Assembly: GCA_963966185.1 (NCBI GenBank)
Contig: CAWZYM010000431.1
Coordinates: forward strand, 182,501-246,500
Direction: 5' to 3'
Source of the DNA: Rhabditoides inermis
Lineage: Eukaryota > Nematoda > Chromadorea > Rhabditida > Rhabditidae
Length of the DNA: 64,000 bases
Below are positions 11,565 through 22,491 of this stretch, piece after piece (the stretch's first letter is position 1; each line of letters opens with the position of its first letter). A program made the position numbers and the translations under genes. The notes beneath the pieces were generated by a model. The model did not search any database. It worked only from the letters and a program-made list of their open reading frames with translations, and had not been told where the DNA came from.

Positions 11565-12750
11565 GGGTGGGCAATTCACCGCCATTAGGGAGCGTAAGAG
11601 TGAACAGAGTGCGAGGCGGAGGAAATAGACATGCGAGAGCACGCTATCAGATTCAAATATGGAAATTTCGCGCGACCGGCGGTCCCACTGATTGTGCCCG
11701 GGGTGGGACCGTGTGTGATCGGTGTGTCGCGAAATGATGCGACATTGGGCGCGCCCGCAAATGCAAGTCGGAGGCACCACGCGACGCGTTCGCTTTCCTC
11801 GTCACTCCCGCGTAAATAATTAAAAAAAAACATTTACAAAAGTATATTGCTATATAATCCTTCATAATCTATCAACCAACTGCTTCTTCAACTCTCCTGA
11901 AACAGCTTCTTATGCTCGCATCAATTTCGAGGTAAGCCCGCTTCACGGCCACATTTTGTGTGATGGACCATGAATAAACGAAGGTGCTTGATTATCAGAT
12001 GTTGTCACTTCATGTCAACTGTAATCATATGGTTATAATGTACGAATATTCCTCAAAAGTGTCTTAAATCAATGATTCAATGCCATGTTACGCATTCATC
12101 GCGTTGAATGATACTGAAAAGTCTCTCTAAAACCGCTCGATTTCATTTTCTCACACATTTTCATGTAATCAAGGATAGAGAATCAGATCGAAAATTCATT
12201 TTTGTAGCATATTGTTAATCTCAATACTTTTTGGATACTAGTGACTCTCGGAAAACCCTGGAAAAGAGCCGCAGGTGAGCTCTATCGAGTGATCGTAAGA
12301 GCCATCTATTCACGGCCGCTCCGTCTGGCGGGAGGGCGGTTTTCTCGATTTTTTGCGAGGCCTTTTTCTGTGAATCTCTTCTGCACATCGCCGTAAACCG
12401 TGTAGCGCGCGCTCTCTCACCAAAAACCAATAATCAGTGATATCTGGTGATAAAGGAGGAATCAAGGAACTCTGTAAACGCAACTGGCTGCAGTTAGCTC
12501 AAAAGTAGCACATATGTAGTTACAAACGGCTATGATAGCACTTTTGACAAAGGATCTATAGGCAGAAGAACGAAATGGCAGTTTTGCGCAAACGATAACA
12601 TATACAACATGGGTGAACTCTCTCGGCTATCATATATCCTGTTTGAATCTTGTATGAGCCCCTCACGTCAAACGGCCGTCATATTTTTTGCGAGAAAATG
12701 GTGAAGAGCTAATGTGTTTTTGGTTGGGAACCACAGATGCCTAGAGACGA
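11565..12750. repeat. 1.18-kb dispersed repeat, copy 1
   Basis: Runs from GGGTGGGCAATTCACC to CCACAGATG and is nearly identical, with a few substitutions and one-base indels, to 61204-62390. No intact protein is seen. The two copies share internal words such as CTCGGAAAACCCTGGAAAAG. The nature of the element is unknown; no terminal inverted repeats were found. Confidence 0.85.
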
Positions 12751-12770
12751 GGCATACTGTGTCTCTTCTA

Positions 12771-12940
12771 GTGGACGATGCGTTTGGACCGGTACACGGT
12801 GGTGTGCTGTTGCGCGTCAGACAACTGCAACAGCAAGGACCCCACGGAGGGAGAGATCGTCAGCTTTTCTCTTTCCCAATTTGTCGTTTTCCTCTCAACG
12901 TTCCTCTCCTCGTCCTCTTCTTGTTCCACCCATTTTGAGT
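12771..12940 (+). CDS. Possible Ly6-like cysteine-rich exon
   Basis: After an acceptor-like TGTCTCTTCTAG the frame reads YTVVCCCASDNCNSKDPTE and then a hydrophobic/Ser-rich tail. CC...DNCN resembles the C-terminal signature of Ly6/uPAR or activin-receptor type extracellular domains. The upstream exon is missing because the 1.18-kb repeat ends here. Could be coincidental. Confidence 0.3.
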
Positions 12941-13009
12941 TAGCAAAGTATGCGTAAACACTCTCTTCTGATCTGCCCTTCTTCTTTCCTTGTTCATGTC
13001 TAGTAGAGT

Positions 13010-13379
13010 TGGCAAAGAGTTCAAGACGTAGTCGATATCGAGCGCTGCGTTCCGGTTTTTAAATTTGTATCAATCGATAGTGTGAACGACTTGCAGTTCG
13101 GTATGTCGATGTACATGACGAAGCTGCGCAAGGTGTGCATATTCATCACCGTCTTCACAGTCGCATCGCTCGTCATTGTTGCCGTCACATATGTGGAGTA
13201 CAAGATACGGGTGAGTGAACGGATGACGTCACCGATGACGTGACGGATGACGTCACTTGCAGCGCGTGTTGCGTCGTCACAGGAAGGTGGTGGCGCAGGG
13301 AACGACTGGCAGGAAGGTGGCCTACTTTATTGAGGGCGACGACGACCAGATATTCGAACACGAACAGGGAACGGTCTGG

Positions 13380-13416
<37 letters not shown>

Positions 13417-13505
13417 CTCACTTTCTCTCTTTCTCTTTCTCTTTCTCTCTCACTCATTTTCTCGATCTCTCTCTCTATCTCTACTGCTCGATTTCAGGAC
13501 AACTA
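13010..13505 (+). CDS. Possible single-pass membrane protein (partial)
   Basis: An open frame from about 13022 contains CVPVFKFVSIDSVNDLQFG, then a hydrophobic segment VCIFITVFTVASLVIVAVTY (about 20 residues, a good transmembrane helix), followed by a basic stretch after an intron (13211-13260, donor GTGAGTGAAC, acceptor CTTGCAG): RRHRKVVAQGTTGRK and an acidic patch EGDDDQIFEHEQ. A CT microsatellite occupies the next intron and TTTCAG at 13497 may start a further short exon. Start and end are not resolved; no family recognised. Confidence 0.4.
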
Positions 13506-13509
13506 ATGT

Positions 13510-14460
13510 TCGCCCGGCTCACTCTTACAAAACCAATACATTTCCTGATGACTTTCTTTCTCGAGTCCGCTGCGCACGCGACGCGGCCGCGTTCCGGCCA
13601 GTGAGGCTCACGTGCCCTTTCATTCACATATCCGCCTGCAGGCCGCAGCGCGAACCACGGAGGCGCCGTAAAACAGCTAGTCCCAAACCAAAATTGGGGA
13701 AATCGGGTGGTCATGAATGTTCCTCATGAAAAGAGTCAACTTATTTTGGGCTCATTTCACCACGACATATTTAGAGCCACACTTACGGCCAATGCAAAAA
13801 AACGGATGATATGAAGCTTTGACGCGCGTCCAAGTTTCATTAGGTAAGACATTCACATTCACTCGTTAGTACTGAATATCCTCGCGCGCTAGAATGCCTT
13901 AAAACGATTCGTGCCGGATAAGGAACCTTACTGATTTATTGTATTATCAACTACTCCAGTATTTTTAAGTTATGGTGAGTCGCGAGAAGGACGCCTAGCT
14001 CTTTTTCCCGATCGGTATCGTTTTCGAACCGAAAGTAGTCATCGAAAATTTCGCAATGTGTCTCAAGAATGTTCGAATCTTCGTCCCAAGAATTGTGGAT
14101 GTGTCGAAACAGTAACGAAAATAACAAAAAAAACAATGAAAGGCCACCCGTTTTGCACGAAGCAAAAGCCTTGAATGGCCAAGCGTACAACCGAGTCGCC
14201 TCCGACAAAACACGGTCTCCGCCCACTTTGGCACCCTCCCAAAGTGGGCGGGGCCGTCTTTGGGAGCGGGCGAGTCGCCTCCGACTTGCCGCCGACAATC
14301 CTCCGATTTCGTATGATTTGAAAGCGAAATGCGATTGATCGATCTTTCATCTGTGTTTTGTAATGTAAACAAGAACTGTACCGCTTTCAGGGCATCCACG
14401 TGACAACATGTATGTATATGATGACATTGTTACACGTAATCACTCAGGTTACTCAGGTTA
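13510..14460. other. Intergenic with a GC-rich hairpin at 14195-14300
   Basis: No supported gene. CCGCCCACTTTGG and CCAAAGTGGGCGG form a perfect hairpin at 14219-14250. The flanking word CGAGTCGCCTCCGAC occurs twice here and in inverse at 15115-15180, suggesting remains of an inverted-repeat element spanning about 14.19-15.18 kb. Confidence 0.45.
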
Positions 14461-14466
14461 CATGGT

Positions 14467-14770
14467 TTATGGGTCTGCCATGCAGATCAGGGCGGCGACG
14501 ATGTGGGGGTAAGGCGGTAGCAGACACGGCTGGTTGAGTAGTAGGTCGAACTTGCCGGCACAACGCGCACGCTTCTCCGGTGACGAATGACGCACCGTCA
14601 GAGAAGACGGACGACTTCTTGTTTTCAACAAACAGAGCGCTCAGCGGGCATCCCGCCTTACCATGCCTTCAAACTCCATGTCCCTCTTCATCGTGTAGCG
14701 CAGGAACTTCTTGGATCGCATAGTCGGTTTGCGAGTCATGCGCTGGTACTGGTACGATGTTGGTCCTCGT
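14467..14770 (-). CDS. Two exon-like open frames, unrecognised
   Basis: On the minus strand MTRKPTMRSKKFLRYTMKR lies in a frame ending at a GTAAGG donor (about 14661), and after it a frame reads CAGKFDLLLNQPCLLPPYPH to a stop at 14469-14467. The acceptor between them is weak. It may be a gene remnant. No domain recognised. Confidence 0.2.
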
Positions 14771-15309
14771 ACTTCTGCATGCACGTCGATGAGGGTTGAT
14801 GACGATCATGTTCACGTTGACGAAGGTGAAGATGACCATCACTCATCCCGCGCACTGACCTAGAAGTACCCAGGCAAACAGACTACCAACATCCATCCAT
14901 GCAACGACGTGGGCGTGAGCGCCGGCGCCGACAGCTTCTCCACATTAGTATATAGTAGTTATCAATTTCAAAATATAAGGGTATCACCCAGCTTTTGCTA
15001 GCATATTTTAACATATTTACAAGTGTAAAAACATTTTGATGATTAAAAATATGCTCTCAGAAAAACGCAGTGAGAAATATCAACTTTTGCGATTTGAAAT
15101 TCGCGCCAGTTTTTTGTCGGAGGCGACTCGGAGCGTACCCGCCCTTTTGTCGGCGGCGACTCGGAGGCGACTCGGCGCGAACCCGGCGGCGAGTCGCCCG
15201 GTTGTATGTGAGGTTTCGTCTTGCCGCCGGCGCGGTGCAATTCGAGAGAGTGTTGCACCGACCGAGGCACTACGCACTACGCAACACTACTCATACCTCC
15301 GTCCTAAAC

Positions 15310-15400
15310 CGTAGGGGGTGGCTAGCGCAGTGGATGTGCGCCCAGCTATCAAGCGGAAGGTTCCGGGTTCAATCCTCTCGGCGGCCAATGATGTACCGCT
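15310..15400 (+). repeat. tRNA-like SINE head
   Basis: Contains TAGCGCAGTGGATGTGCG (A box) and GGTTCCGGGTTCAATCC (B box) at tRNA spacing, but the ends do not form an acceptor stem. Same overall design as the units at 385-660 but a different sequence. Confidence 0.5.
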
Positions 15401-15644
15401 AGTCACGGTGGAGTGACGACCACCCTCACAACTTTCGTGAGCCTCGTCAGAAGTCTGTGACTTCATCTGATCCAAATTCATTGCATTCATCGATGGACCC
15501 TTTGTAAGCAGCTAGCGACTTGTACTCGAGAGCCTTAGGTCAGTTCTCTTATTGGCTAGGTCGACGGTTGTATAATTTGAATCGGCTGATAAACAAACTT
15601 TTTTTTCAAACAAAACACAGTTCAAATAACAACTACAAATGATT

Positions 15645-16239
15645 TATAGGGTATCCCCCATTTTCACGGTACGCGAATTATCGGCGGTCGGCCAGACAGG
15701 GGCGAAATGACGAGCTTTTTATGCAAATTGGAGAAATATCGGGGTTTTACTCCAAAACACGGCAAAAATGAGAGAAATTGAAAAATCGAAAACTAGAGTT
15801 CTGTGCGGACACTATCAAAGTATCTTCTCCCTCAAACTGGGTTCTGTAGCATGGATTTGAAGTGAGTTATTAAGTTTTCTAGATTTTACCTATTGAACAG
15901 CCTCGAAAACGTGGTTATCGAACGATATTAAGAGAACTAAAGCGAAATTCAAAAATCGAAATCTAGAGTTCTATGGGGGCTGGGGATTCACACCACATAT
16001 CCGAAAATTGTAAAGATTCATCAATTTCAGAAGGAGTTATTAGCTCTGAAAGGTGAGCAACTCTGCTTCATCAGAATTGCAAATCACCTTCATTTCCCTA
16101 AAATCAGACCGCAAAGCGCGCGACTCGCGCGGTCGAATGGTCTTGCGCGGACCGATAGCGCGGCTAAATGCGATGAAATGATGTCTGGAAAATATGCGGC
16201 GAGATGGCTGCCATACCGTGAACGGGGGGACACCCTATA
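15645..16239. mobile_element. ~595-bp MITE, copy 1
   Basis: Starts TATAGGGTATCCCCCATTTT and ends in the inverse (GGGGGGACACCCTATA). A second copy lies at 45661-46238. Internal blocks such as ATCGAAATCTAGAGTTCT occur in both copies and are partly repeated inside each. Non-coding. The TA at the ends suggests a TA-type target, as in Tc1/mariner-related MITEs (inference). Confidence 0.85.
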
Positions 16240-16458
16240 TACTATCAACCGTCAAAAACCGGCGTAAAAAAGGAATAGAATCTGCATGAAAGTTTTGTGA
16301 TCTGAGAACGAAACACTGCGTTCTGGGAAAGAACATGGGAACAATCGTCCAAAAGAGGGAAAGGGGTACGTCCAAAAGAGGGAAAGGGGTACGTGTTTGT
16401 GTCTAGTTGCACCACAACTGTGCCAACTACTATCGCTGGCACCGTAATGGTGGGAGGA

Positions 16459-17618
16459 CTAGAATCCGAAACCATCGCATTTCCACTCAGCAATGGTCGC
16501 CCCGTCATCTTTCCACATTCCGTCCGCGCCGCAAGTCAGAGTCAAAGACGCCTAGATAGTTTCCTTCTTCCTCTCTCTCCCTCTCTCCCTCTCTCCCTCT
16601 CTCCCTCTCTCCCTCTCTCCCTCTCTCCCTCTCTCCCTCTCTCCCTCTCTCCCTCTCTCCCTCTCTCCCTCTCTCCCTCTCTTCCTCTCTCCCTCTCTCC
16701 CTCTCTTCCTCCCTCCCTCCCTCCCTCCCTCCCTCCCTCCCTCCCTCCCTCCCTCTCTCCCTCTCTCCCTCTCTCCCTCTCTCCCTCTCTCCCTCTCTCC
16801 CTCTCTCCCTCTCTCCCTCTCTCCCTCTCTCCCTCTCTCCCTCTCTCCCTCTCTCCCTCTCTCCCTCTCTCCCTCTCTTCCTCCCTCCCTCCCTCCCTCT
16901 CTCCCTCTCTCCCTCTCTCCATCTCTCCCTCTCTCCCTCTCTCCCTCTCTCCCTCTCTCCCTCTCTCCCTCTCTCCCTCTCTCCCTCTCTCCCTCTCTCC
17001 CTCTCTCCCTCTCTCCCTCTCTCCCTCTCTCCCTCTCTCCCTCTCTCCCTCTCTCCCTCTCTCCCTCTCTCCCTCTCTCCCTCTCTCCCTCTCTCCCTCT
17101 CTCCCTCTCTCCCTCTCTCCCTCTCTCCCTCTCTCCCTCTCTCCCTCTCTCCCTCTCTCCCTCTCTCCCTCTCTCCCTCTCTCCCTCTCTCCCTCTCTCC
17201 CTCTCTCCCTCTCTCCCTCTCTCCCTCTCTCCCTCCCTCCCTCTCTCCCTCTCTCCCTCTCTCCCTCTCTCCCTCTCTCCCTCTCTCCCTCTCTCCCTCT
17301 CTCCCTTTCTCCCTTTCTCCCTCTCTCCCTCTCTCCCTCTCTCCCTCTCTCTCTCCCTCACCGTTCTCGCACCTCCTATGAGGGCCTGCTCTTTACCGCT
17401 ATCCAACTGCAATAATCAGATTTTTCGTAAAGTCACATGGTTATCAATTGAACTGAAAAGATGCCCATCTCTTATTATGGATCTTTCCTTACTGAGAGGT
17501 CACAATTTAATCGTCTTACAATGATGCTTATTGAGATGTCGTGCCATTCTTGGCGCGCTTCACAGAGAAGAGTCGCCGTGGCACAGGCACCGCTCGTCTA
17601 GAAGTTAGGTCAGCCCCG

Positions 17619-17671
<53 letters not shown>

Positions 17672-18696
17672 ACTCACCTCAACCATGACCGATCCAATCG
17701 GGAGCTCCTCGGTTGGTACGTTCGGATCCGGCTTATGTGACAGCTGAGACTCCTTGCACGTGTTGCAAGCTGGAAGAACAGTTCAAACACATTCAGTATA
17801 TGAACTTGAAACCGAAAAGTGCGTCGCCTGTCTTTCTATCCCTCCCTCTCCCCTCTCTCTTGTGAATTGTTGTGATATAGACGCTTTTGTCTTGTGCAAG
17901 CCTCGCGGCTTTGCAAGTGGTTTCCTCCACCGCTCCTGTTTGTTCATATGAAACCTGCATTGTGCAGTAGTCAATTGTTTATTCTTTTTGAAATTCCGTC
18001 GTAATCTTCTCTCATATATATTTTATTGCTCATATTTTGTGTGACGCGGATATCATTCTGCAATAAATAAATAATTTGATTAATAGCGCGCAGACCGCTT
18101 GCTCACCATCCGCGCTCTACGGCCGCTGAGCAATTCCAAAGGCGCACTTTATTCTGGATATACCAAAGCTCAAACTCACAGACTGGCGTAGTAGTCGTTG
18201 TAGCGACAGTGGTAGTGGTTGGAACTGTCGTTGTTGTGGGTACGGTAGTCGTTGTGGGTACGGTAGTCGTAGGTACAGTAGTCGTTGGTGCCGTAGTTGT
18301 GGGCGCGGTTGTCGTTGGTACCGTAGTTGTAGGTACAGTAGTGGTTGGTACCGTAGTAGTTGGTACCGTAGTTGTGGGTATAGTAGTGGTTGGTACCGTG
18401 GTAGTAGGTACCGTAGTGCTAGGTACCGTAGTAGTTGTTGTTATCGTGGTGGTAGTAGTAGTAACTGGGGTAGTTGTAGTTATAGATTTAGTAGAAGTGG
18501 TGGTCGGTATTGTTGTCGTTATCGGCCTTTTTGTAGTGGTGGCTAAAACATAACATAACATTTTCAACTGCAAACAATACAACTTACTCTGCGGTTTTCT
18601 AGTAGTCGTCAGTACAGGATTCGAGGGCTGAGTCTTCATGCATCCCTCAACATACTGTAGCAACAATAGCAAAACGACGACGGTAACGAATCTCAT
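16459..18696 (-). CDS. C6-3: secreted mucin-like protein with C6 domain, complete
   Basis: Six minus-strand exons: 18696-18588, 18542-18180, 17769-17678, 17597-17520, 17406-17362, 16551-16459, with consistent phases. Signal peptide [18 protein letters not shown], then CMKTQPSNP and a long Thr/Pro tract ([11 protein letters not shown] repeats). The C6 domain reads [59 protein letters not shown] and ends CDGFGF. The last two exons have the same lengths (45 and 93 bases) as in C6-2. The last intron is an 810-base CCCTCTCT array. Role unknown; probably an extracellular or surface protein. An in-frame Met 30 bases upstream (18726) is an alternative start. Confidence 0.85.
16568..17360. repeat. CCCTCTCT octanucleotide array inside the last C6-3 intron
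   Basis: About 790 bases of CCCTCTCT with short CCCT-only stretches near 16710-16755 and 16880-16895. On the gene's strand this is a pure purine tract (GAGAGAGG). Confidence 0.95.
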
Positions 18697-18961
18697 AGCA
18701 GCAGTCTCGAACGCTTTCTCCCGCATCCTGTTATAAGCGTTTCACCCATCCTGTTTAGACCACCCATTCTCTGACCACCCTGCGCTTACTTTTTACCCGC
18801 ACGCGCGGCGAGAGTTTTTGCTGCGTGATTTCTCTATGGTAGTGGGTGATAAGGTGTGTGGATATCCGGAACTGGAAAGAGTGCAGGCCACACAGTTTTT
18901 TGTCACATAACTGAAACACGACATAACAATTTCCACTGCGCGAGTACATAATACCACTTAC

Positions 18962-19084
18962 TTTCCTGGAAGTAGTCGTCAGCACAGGATTCGAGGGCTG
19001 AGTCCTCATACATCCCTCAGCATACTGTAGCAGCAATAGCAAAAGGACGACGCAAGCGAAAAGACGACGCAAACCAAATGACAA
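18962..19084 (-). pseudogene. Orphan duplicated first exon of C6-3
   Basis: Reads MSFGLRRLFACVVLLLLLLQ, then [17 protein letters not shown] and a GTAAGT donor, almost the same as the first exon of C6-3. No downstream Thr or C6 exons follow before C6-3 itself begins, so this is a partial tandem duplicate or an alternative first exon for C6-3. Confidence 0.65.
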
Positions 19085-19336
19085 CGCAACTCATCGCAAC
19101 AGTCTCGCGATTCCAGCCATATGAATGATCATCAGAGAGCACACAGATGTATTTATCCCTCTTCCTCACCTTCCATCCATTCTACATTAAGAATGCAATG
19201 TTCCTCGAACAATTTTATATAGACTTTCATGCAGATTCTATTCCTACGACCTATCTGTCGCCGGTAATCGAAAAAATAAAAATATGTATTTTGTGTTGTT
19301 GTGGTTTGTGTTTCTGACGCTTCTGACCTCTTCCAG

Positions 19337-19368
19337 TGTGAGCGGGGCGGGAACGGGCTGTTGGAGGG

Positions 19369-19418
<50 letters not shown>

Positions 19419-20518
19419 GAGAGGGGGAGAGGGGGACGGAGGGGGAGGGAGACGTGTGTTGGTTATCAAAAGGATTCAGGTTTCATCAAGAGAGAGGGAG
19501 AGAGGGCGGTGGCTGTGACACTGCGACTCTGTTGTGTGAAGCGCCCGCCGACTGGAAGGAATATTCCGACTCAACTTCAACGTGAGATCAAAAAATAATC
19601 AAAATGATTTACTCCGTTTAATGACGCAGCAAAGATTCGATGTCTAGAAATGAGATACTGGCGTCCTTCCACTGTAACCGATACCTAAATAACCTAAATA
19701 TGAAATTCGTCACGGTGAATGTAATTATTGCAGTTGGATAGCGGCAAGGATTGCACGTACGATGGACCGCCCGCGAGAATGGTGCGTAAGAAACTCACTC
19801 ACTCACTCACTCACTCACTCACTCACTCACTCACTCACTCACTCACTCACTCACTCACTCACTCACTCACTCACTCACTCACTCACTCACTCACTCACTC
19901 ACTCACTCACTCACTCACTCACTCACTCACTCACTCACTCACTCACTCACTCACTCACTCACTCACTCACTCACTCACTCACTCACTCACTCACTCACTC
20001 ACTCACTCACTCACTCACTCACTCACTCACTCACTCACTCACTCACTCACTCACTCACTCACTCACTCACTCACTCACTCACTCACTCACTCACTCACTC
20101 ACTCACTCACTCACTCACTCACTCACTCACTCACTCACTCACTCACTCACTCACTCACTCACTCACTCACTCACTCACTCACTCACTCACTCACTCACTC
20201 ACTCACTCACTCACTCACTCACTCACTCACTCACTCACTCACTCACTCACTCACTCACTCACTCACTCACTCACTCACTCACTCACTCACTCACTCACTC
20301 ACTCACTCACTCACTCACTCACTCACTCACTCACTCACTCACTCACTCACTCACTCACTCACTCACTCACTCACTCACTCACTCACTCACTCACTCACTC
20401 ACTCACTCACTCACACACACAGAGAGAGAGAGAAATATTATATAGAAAGAGGGAGAGAGAGGGGGAAGAGGGGTACTTTGTAGTTGATCGCGACGCTGAC
20501 GTGCGGCGTGGACGGTTT
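19337..20518 (+). pseudogene. C6-4: C6-domain gene fragment, cut by a TTAA element
   Basis: Recognisable pieces are an exon-like start near 19337 after [24 protein letters not shown] in the exon ending near 19581, LDSGKDCTYDGPPARM (19734-19781) and the beginning of the last exon, LIATLTCGVDG (20484-20516), which then runs into a stop created by an inserted element. There is no signal-peptide or Thr exon upstream. GA repeats interrupt the first part. The intron 19782-20483 contains the CTCA array. Confidence 0.65.
19794..20414. repeat. CTCA tetranucleotide array, about 155 units
   Basis: 620 bases of uninterrupted CTCA (ACTC) repeat, 12 bases after a splice donor. It is longer and purer than any other array in the window. 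Confidence 0.98.
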
Positions 20519-22048
20519 TTAAAGAAGAACTCCGGGGAATAATGAAATGACGGTCAAATGCACTAAAGTGATAGTTTCGAGCTCGATTCCGATATTGAAA
20601 AAATCGAGAGGCTTCAAAAATTTGCATATTTGATTTATTTAGTACGATTCCGTTGTCCGATCAGCCTAACTCTTTGGGGTGGACCGCCAGCCAGTTAGGC
20701 TACACCCCCATTCTGTTAGGCTGACGAAACAGCTGTTCTTCATTTTCTTTGTTTTTTTGTTGGTTATTTGTTGTTTTATATGCTAATTTTGTGTTTTGTT
20801 AGTCAAATAGACAAATTAGTGTGTATATAAGTAACATTCAATCACTTATCAGTCAAGACAACCCAAACATTAGCACTTTTATAAAAGTTTCGAAATTTCA
20901 GTTCTATGTCGTTTGTTCTTTCTTTGATTGTTGTGATCTTCTACGATATTCTAATTTGTTTTGTTAATACACAACCATGACGATCGTATTCATCGTGCAA
21001 CGCACACGCACGTCATCAAATTCGCATAACGGCGAGCGAAGTAACATTTCATCGCCTCACATTTGTCTTGTCCGTTTGTCAATATTATAGTCATCTTTGT
21101 TTGTATTAGGTGTTTTTGTATATCACGACCCCAAATATATACAAAGACACCTATGCGTACATACTACATATGTGTTTAGGTAATGCGAGTCGCGCGGGCT
21201 GCGATGCTCGTCGCCCGCGCGAACGTGGGCAAGGGCAGTCGCTCATCTCCACAGAAGCATAATCACAAGTGAGTATGTTTACAACTCACTGTACATTGTA
21301 AATTTGACTTGTTTTGTAAAGAATTGTGCTTGTGCGTACTGCATGTTTTGTTTGCTATAACATATCATTCTCTCAAACTTTGTGAAACATATGCGTTAGA
21401 TACATTAATTTTTATTATGTTTTTTTTATTATATGTTTCTCAATATGTACGCGCTCTTTCAGATCGTCTCTGTGGAAGTACTGCCAATAGATGCAGCTCG
21501 CCAGTGAGGCGAGGCGTGCGCCGCCATGGGCTCGCACTACGACGACACGTTCGTGAAGAGGGGAGGCTGTCTGTAGCAGAACACACTCGTGAGTCAAACC
21601 TTGCTTTTACTGTTTTCATTGTCATATCAAGTAACAGTATGTGACATGAAACGTACATGTTCCACAGTTATGAGCGTACATACATGTTGGTATGGTCTGT
21701 CTTGGTGATAAAGCTGTTTCGATTACAGGTGATCTACGATCTCGAGAAGAAGCACAGCGGGTAGACGGAGCGAAACAAGACAACACAATTTTGTTCGTGA
21801 TAAACGTAGATACTTATTTGCAATGGTGAACTTGTGTTGTGTGAACTGGGTGGAGTTGCCATTATGCTTTGGTGAAAGAAGTGAGTGTAGTTATATGGTT
21901 ATCGTATGTAATATGTATCGGAGGAAAGGTTGTGGGTGATATGCGACCGCTGCTCACCCCCCCCCCCTCTCTCATTTCCCGCCAAAATATGGTTCCGGGC
22001 GCGGTAACTGTTCGGACGGGTGACTCTTTCCCCGGAGTTCTTCTTTAA
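20519..22048. mobile_element. 1.53-kb element with TTAA ends and 17-bp inverted repeats
   Basis: The left end is TTAAAGAAGAACTCCGGGGA and the right end is its exact inverse (TCCCCGGAGTTCTTCTTTAA). TTAA target duplication is typical of piggyBac-type elements, but no piggyBac transposase is visible, so it would be non-autonomous. Inside are exon-like pieces with good splice sites at 21181-21269, 21464-about 21590 and 21729 on, whose product I do not recognise; they may be captured host exons or a small element gene. Confidence 0.7.
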
Positions 22049-22061
22049 TCATTTTTTCTAG

Positions 22062-22485
22062 GTGGAACTCACAAACCAAATCGACTGGGACGGCAACACC
22101 AACAGCGTGATGAGTACTCATAGATCTCTCCCTCTCTCTCTCACTCTCTTTCTTACTCTCTCTCTCTCTCTCTCACACACACACTCCCTCTAACACACTC
22201 CCTCACTCTCACCCTCTCTCTCCATCTCTCTCTCTCTCACACACACACACACTCCCTCTAACCTACTCCCTCACCCTCTCTCCTTCTCTCTCCCCCTGTT
22301 TCTCTCTCCCCCTCTCTCTCCTCTCTCTCCTCTCTCTCTCTTCTCTCTATCCTCTCTCTCTCTCTCCTCTCACCCACCTTCCTCTTCTGCAGGTATCAGC
22401 TGAGCTCACCTGTGATACGGATGGCGCGTGGAAGTATCAGGGTGCGACGGTCACACAGTGGAGATGCACCGGATTCGGATTTTAA
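22062..22485 (+). pseudogene. C6-5: last two exons of a C6 gene
   Basis: Exons 22062-22106 (VELTNQIDWDGNTNS) and 22393-22485 (VSAELTCDTDGAWKY ... CTGFGF, stop) are nearly identical to exons 4 and 5 of C6-2, including lengths of 45 and 93 bases. The intron is a CT/CA microsatellite. The upstream part is missing: the TTAA element ends 13 bases before the exon. Confidence 0.85.
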
Positions 22486-22491
22486 TCATTC

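Noticed and set aside
16393..17415. 340-residue LSPSLP repeat frame and its antisense RERGREGE frame
   Set aside because: Produced by the CCCTCTCT array; the true exons flank it on the minus strand.
19728..20483. Long open frame of THSL repeats (250 residues)
   Set aside because: It is a translation of the CTCA microsatellite inside an intron; no coding signal beyond the repeat.
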